This document shows positions 61,884 to 64,000 of a stretch of 64,000 bases of DNA, piece by piece. Location: positions 217,536 through 281,535 of the forward strand of contig NZ_JAHXSA010000002.1 in assembly GCF_019429565.1 (NCBI RefSeq), in the 5' to 3' direction. The first letter of the stretch is position 1, and each line of letters begins with the position of its first letter. Made by a program: the position numbers and the translations under genes. The notes beneath the pieces are model-generated. The model was not told the DNA's origin. It made no database searches and was given only the letters and a program-made list of their open reading frames with translations. This DNA is from Schaalia sp. ORNL0103. Its GTDB lineage: Bacteria; Actinomycetota; Actinomycetes; Actinomycetales; Actinomycetaceae.

Positions 61884-62342
61884 GTGACCACACCAATTCC
61901 CCAGGCCCCGGACCCGAATACTTCCCCCGGATACGGCGGCCAGCAAGTGCCCAATCCTCCACAGGTCGAGGGCCTGCCGCAGCAAGCCATGCAGCCCGCA
62001 ATGCAGCAGAATTGGGGGCAGATGCCCGTCGATCCGGGAATGCAAGAGGGATTCCCGCAGGCTGGGCCGGTGGCCTATGGGCCTGCGGTGCCCGCGCGGC
62101 GTCGTAGGTCGTACATGCCGGCGGGTATCTTGTTTGGAATTGGCTTGATGCTTACGGTTTTGCCCCTCATAGCCACGCTATTCCTTGGCCGTGCTACCAA
62201 CGGCTTCCAACACAATAGCGATACTCTATTTTCGTTCTTAGGGCAGTTGTTCTACGCCCTGCCCATCGGCATCATCCTGATCCTGGTCTCTGGCATCGTG
62301 GCAATCTTGGTTGCTGTGATGAACTCTTCGTCGAAGAGCTGA
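61884..62342 (+). CDS. Small membrane protein, array member n
   Basis: 152 residues from a GTG. Long Gln/Pro tail (PQAPDPNTSPGYGG…), then two helices of the c/d/e/k type. Last array member before the terminator. Confidence 0.75.
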   Translation: MTTPIPQAPDPNTSPGYGGQQVPNPPQVEGLPQQAMQPAMQQNWGQMPVDPGMQEGFPQAGPVAYGPAVPARRRRSYMPAGILFGIGLMLTVLPLIATLFLGRATNGFQHNSDTLFSFLGQLFYALPIGIILILVSGIVAILVAVMNSSSKS

Positions 62343-62354
62343 TCCCGAGACACG

Positions 62355-62404
62355 AAAGACCTCCGCGTCGAACCGTCAAACGGCGGCTACGCGGGGTCTT
62401 TTCT
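62355..62404. terminator. Bidirectional terminator between the array and the subtilase
   Basis: Arms AAAGACCTCCGCGT/ACGCGGGGTCTTTT around a GC-rich loop; T/A tracts on both sides suit both directions. Confidence 0.75.
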
Positions 62405-62407
62405 GTC

Positions 62408-63613
62408 CTACTTGGCGTGGTAGCGGGGGCTGGTGCCCAGGTGGATGGGCACGCCGGCGTCGGTGTTGCTGATGACGCTTTCGTCGGCCCCGCGGTAGGT
62501 GTACGAATCGTCGAAGGCGATGTCGCGGGGGTTTACGAGGCCGTCGATGTATTGGCGTACTTCCTCGGTGGTGGGGCCCTTGCGTCGAGCTGGGTCCATC
62601 AACGGGTTCTCGTCGGGGTATTGCGAGGGGTCGGTGTTGATCATGGCGCCGGGATCAACCGCTCCGTATCCGATGTAGGTGTTCCATCCGCTTTGATCGG
62701 TCCGAGCTGTCTTGGTGAGTAGTTGGAGGAGTTGGTTGCTGGTGGCATTGGGCCACTTCTGCTTGGCCAGGGCAAGAAAACCAGCAACGAGGGGAACGGA
62801 GTTTGAAGTTCCGTCCGTAAATCCTTTATTCCCGCTCTCGTAGTTGTGTACAACGACGGGGCCGCCTACTGCTGCGACGGTGGTGCCTTGGCCCCACGAG
62901 GAGTAGGAGGCTACCTTGCCGGTGGTGTCGATGGCGCTGACACCCACGACGCCAGACCACTTCGAATAGGTGTCGAGTGTTTCGTCTTTCGCGTCGTTAC
63001 CCATGGGCGACACGATGATGATGCCGAGTGCGTTGGCTCGGGCGATCGCCCACTTCGTTGTGTCAGAAGACTCATCGTTAGATGAGGATATGCTAATGAT
63101 CTGAGCGCCGTCACTGATAGCGCGGTTAATTAGGGAGACGGGGTCTTCAATTCCGTTGCCGTTGCTGCTGGTGCAGTCTCGGCCGGACACGTCATTGTCT
63201 CCGGGCTGGCTGGTCGTGTAGGTCAACAGTGTGGCGTCGGGGGCTACTCCGTAGGCCTTGGAGACCAGAAGCGAGGCCATTGAAGTGCCGTGTGTCTTGG
63301 AGAAGGGACTCGAGGTGACGGTGCAGGGGCTCTTGTCGATGATTGAGGCACCTGCGAGTTCGGGTGCGTTGGTGTCGACCTCGCCGTCGATGAGTGCGAT
63401 GGTGACGCCCTGGCCCGTGTAGCCTTTGGCCCGCGCCTGGTCCAGCTTGTAGTAGGCGTAGAAGGTCTGTTCGTTGGCTGTGATCGGGTCGGCGGCGTGA
63501 GCGGGAGCGGCGGGCAGGGCGATGGCCCCGGCCGCCAGGGCCAGGGTCATCGCGCACGCACCCGCGAGCTGTAGCCGCCGCCGGCGGCCGGACACGTGGT
63601 TCGTGGTCACCAT
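62408..63613 (-). CDS. Subtilisin-like serine protease, mycosin-type
   Basis: 401 residues from the ATG at 63613, which overlaps the upstream stop (ATGGTGA). Signal peptide (AGACAMTLALAAGAIALPAAPAHA), then an S8 domain with Asp in IALIDGEVD, His in KTHGTSMAS and Ser in TDGTSNSVPLVAG. No clear C-terminal membrane anchor, unlike classical MycP. Coupling to the Gly-rich gene suggests a T7SS membership. Confidence 0.85.
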   Translation of the reverse strand: MVTTNHVSGRRRRLQLAGACAMTLALAAGAIALPAAPAHAADPITANEQTFYAYYKLDQARAKGYTGQGVTIALIDGEVDTNAPELAGASIIDKSPCTVTSSPFSKTHGTSMASLLVSKAYGVAPDATLLTYTTSQPGDNDVSGRDCTSSNGNGIEDPVSLINRAISDGAQIISISSSNDESSDTTKWAIARANALGIIIVSPMGNDAKDETLDTYSKWSGVVGVSAIDTTGKVASYSSWGQGTTVAAVGGPVVVHNYESGNKGFTDGTSNSVPLVAGFLALAKQKWPNATSNQLLQLLTKTARTDQSGWNTYIGYGAVDPGAMINTDPSQYPDENPLMDPARRKGPTTEEVRQYIDGLVNPRDIAFDDSYTYRGADESVISNTDAGVPIHLGTSPRYHAK

Positions 63614-64000
63614 TGGCGGGGATCCCATCCGTCGTCCTTCGGGGAGGCGGGCTTCAGGTCCTTGTCCGATCCGTAGGTCTGCGACATCGGGTTGACGTAG
63701 CCGGGGGGCAGCGCATCGTCCTCGTCGTCCTCGAACTTGAAGGCCGTGTACTTGCGTCGCTTGCCCTTCTTGTCGTCCTTGCCGCCACCGGCGCCCGCAC
63801 CGGCACCGGCACCCATGAAGCCACCCATGCCGGGCCGCCCGGCCGCGCCCGAACCGCCAGCGGTGCTGCCGCTGCCCGTCTTGCCTGCCGCGCCGGACAT
63901 ACCGCCCGCTCCATTCGTGCCCGTCAGGCCGGTCGTCCCGCCCGACGCACTCGCGCTACCGGGCAGACCGCCGGCGCCAAGGCCGCCAACGGAGGACGAC
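63607..64000 (-). CDS. C-terminus of a Gly/Ala-rich protein, probable T7SS component (partial)
   Basis: The frame is open through the right edge. Visible part: Gly/Ala/Ser-rich low complexity, a basic KKGKRRKY patch, then an acidic, ordered end DDEDDALPPGYV…DGWDPRQW. This layout resembles the C-termini of actinobacterial PPE-like or WXG-containing T7SS proteins. Its stop overlaps the mycosin start, so both are co-translated. Confidence 0.65.
   Translation of the reverse strand, partial: SSSVGGLGAGGLPGSASASGGTTGLTGTNGAGGMSGAAGKTGSGSTAGGSGAAGRPGMGGFMGAGAGAGAGGGKDDKKGKRRKYTAFKFEDDEDDALPPGYVNPMSQTYGSDKDLKPASPKDDGWDPRQW

Overview
The window is high-GC DNA with actinobacterial gene content and order: rpsF-ssb-rpsR-rplI next to dnaB, a hemA/hemECDBL cluster, a CmtR-type metal sensor, actinobacterial type VII secretion (T7SS) signatures, and dense ATGA/GTGA gene overlaps. 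I read it as chromosome of an Actinomycetaceae member (Schaalia/Actinomyces-like). This is an inference; no rRNA gene is present to confirm it.

Layout. 0-10 kb: the 3' part of a class A penicillin-binding protein, a strictly phased 19-bp repeat array between two terminators, the ribosomal/SSB operon, a MATE exporter, a phased TGTGCACA/DnaA-box region, dnaB, GC-rich tandem repeats, and a RarD-type permease. 9-17.2 kb: haem synthesis from glutamyl-tRNA to the oxidase step, with hemA divergent from hemE-hemY-hemC-hemD-hemB-hemL. 17.3-21 kb: a putative T7SS toxin locus with a small WXG100-like protein (apparently frameshifted), a WXG-calpain-like protease and four tandem membrane-anchored paralogues that look like immunity proteins. 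21-26 kb: hairpin elements, a small membrane protein, cspA, and an iron-type ABC importer. 26-30.3 kb: 5'-nucleotidase, a fused ECF transporter and tRNA-Leu(CAG). 30.4-33.1 kb: an IS1249-like element interrupted by an IS256-family element, with both target duplications intact. 33.1-37.3 kb: dispersed repeats and an imported-looking segment with a CmtR/P1B-ATPase pair and a deleted oxidoreductase relic. 37.4-41.5 kb: DASS transporter, soluble histidine kinase and receiver-only regulator. 41.5-54.1 kb: metabolic and transport genes, including a TacA/TacT-like toxin-antitoxin pair, an amino-acid ABC importer, an amidohydrolase plus divergent SAH-hydrolase-like pair, and a MacB/FtsX-type ABC system. 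54.2-62.3 kb: an array of 13 small membrane proteins, many with Pro/Gln-rich cytosolic tails, interrupted only by a HAD phosphatase. 62.4-64 kb: a mycosin-like subtilase and the C-terminus of a Gly-rich protein, probably the edge of a T7SS locus.

Best candidates for something undescribed: (i) the calpain-like T7SS toxin with four tandem paralogues, (ii) the small-membrane-protein array beside the mycosin, (iii) the SAHH-like/deaminase-like pair that may recycle SAH through S-inosylhomocysteine, and (iv) several intergenic structured elements: the phased 19-bp box array, nested TTCGCC/GGCGAA hairpins, and a two-copy stem-loop with a conserved loop.
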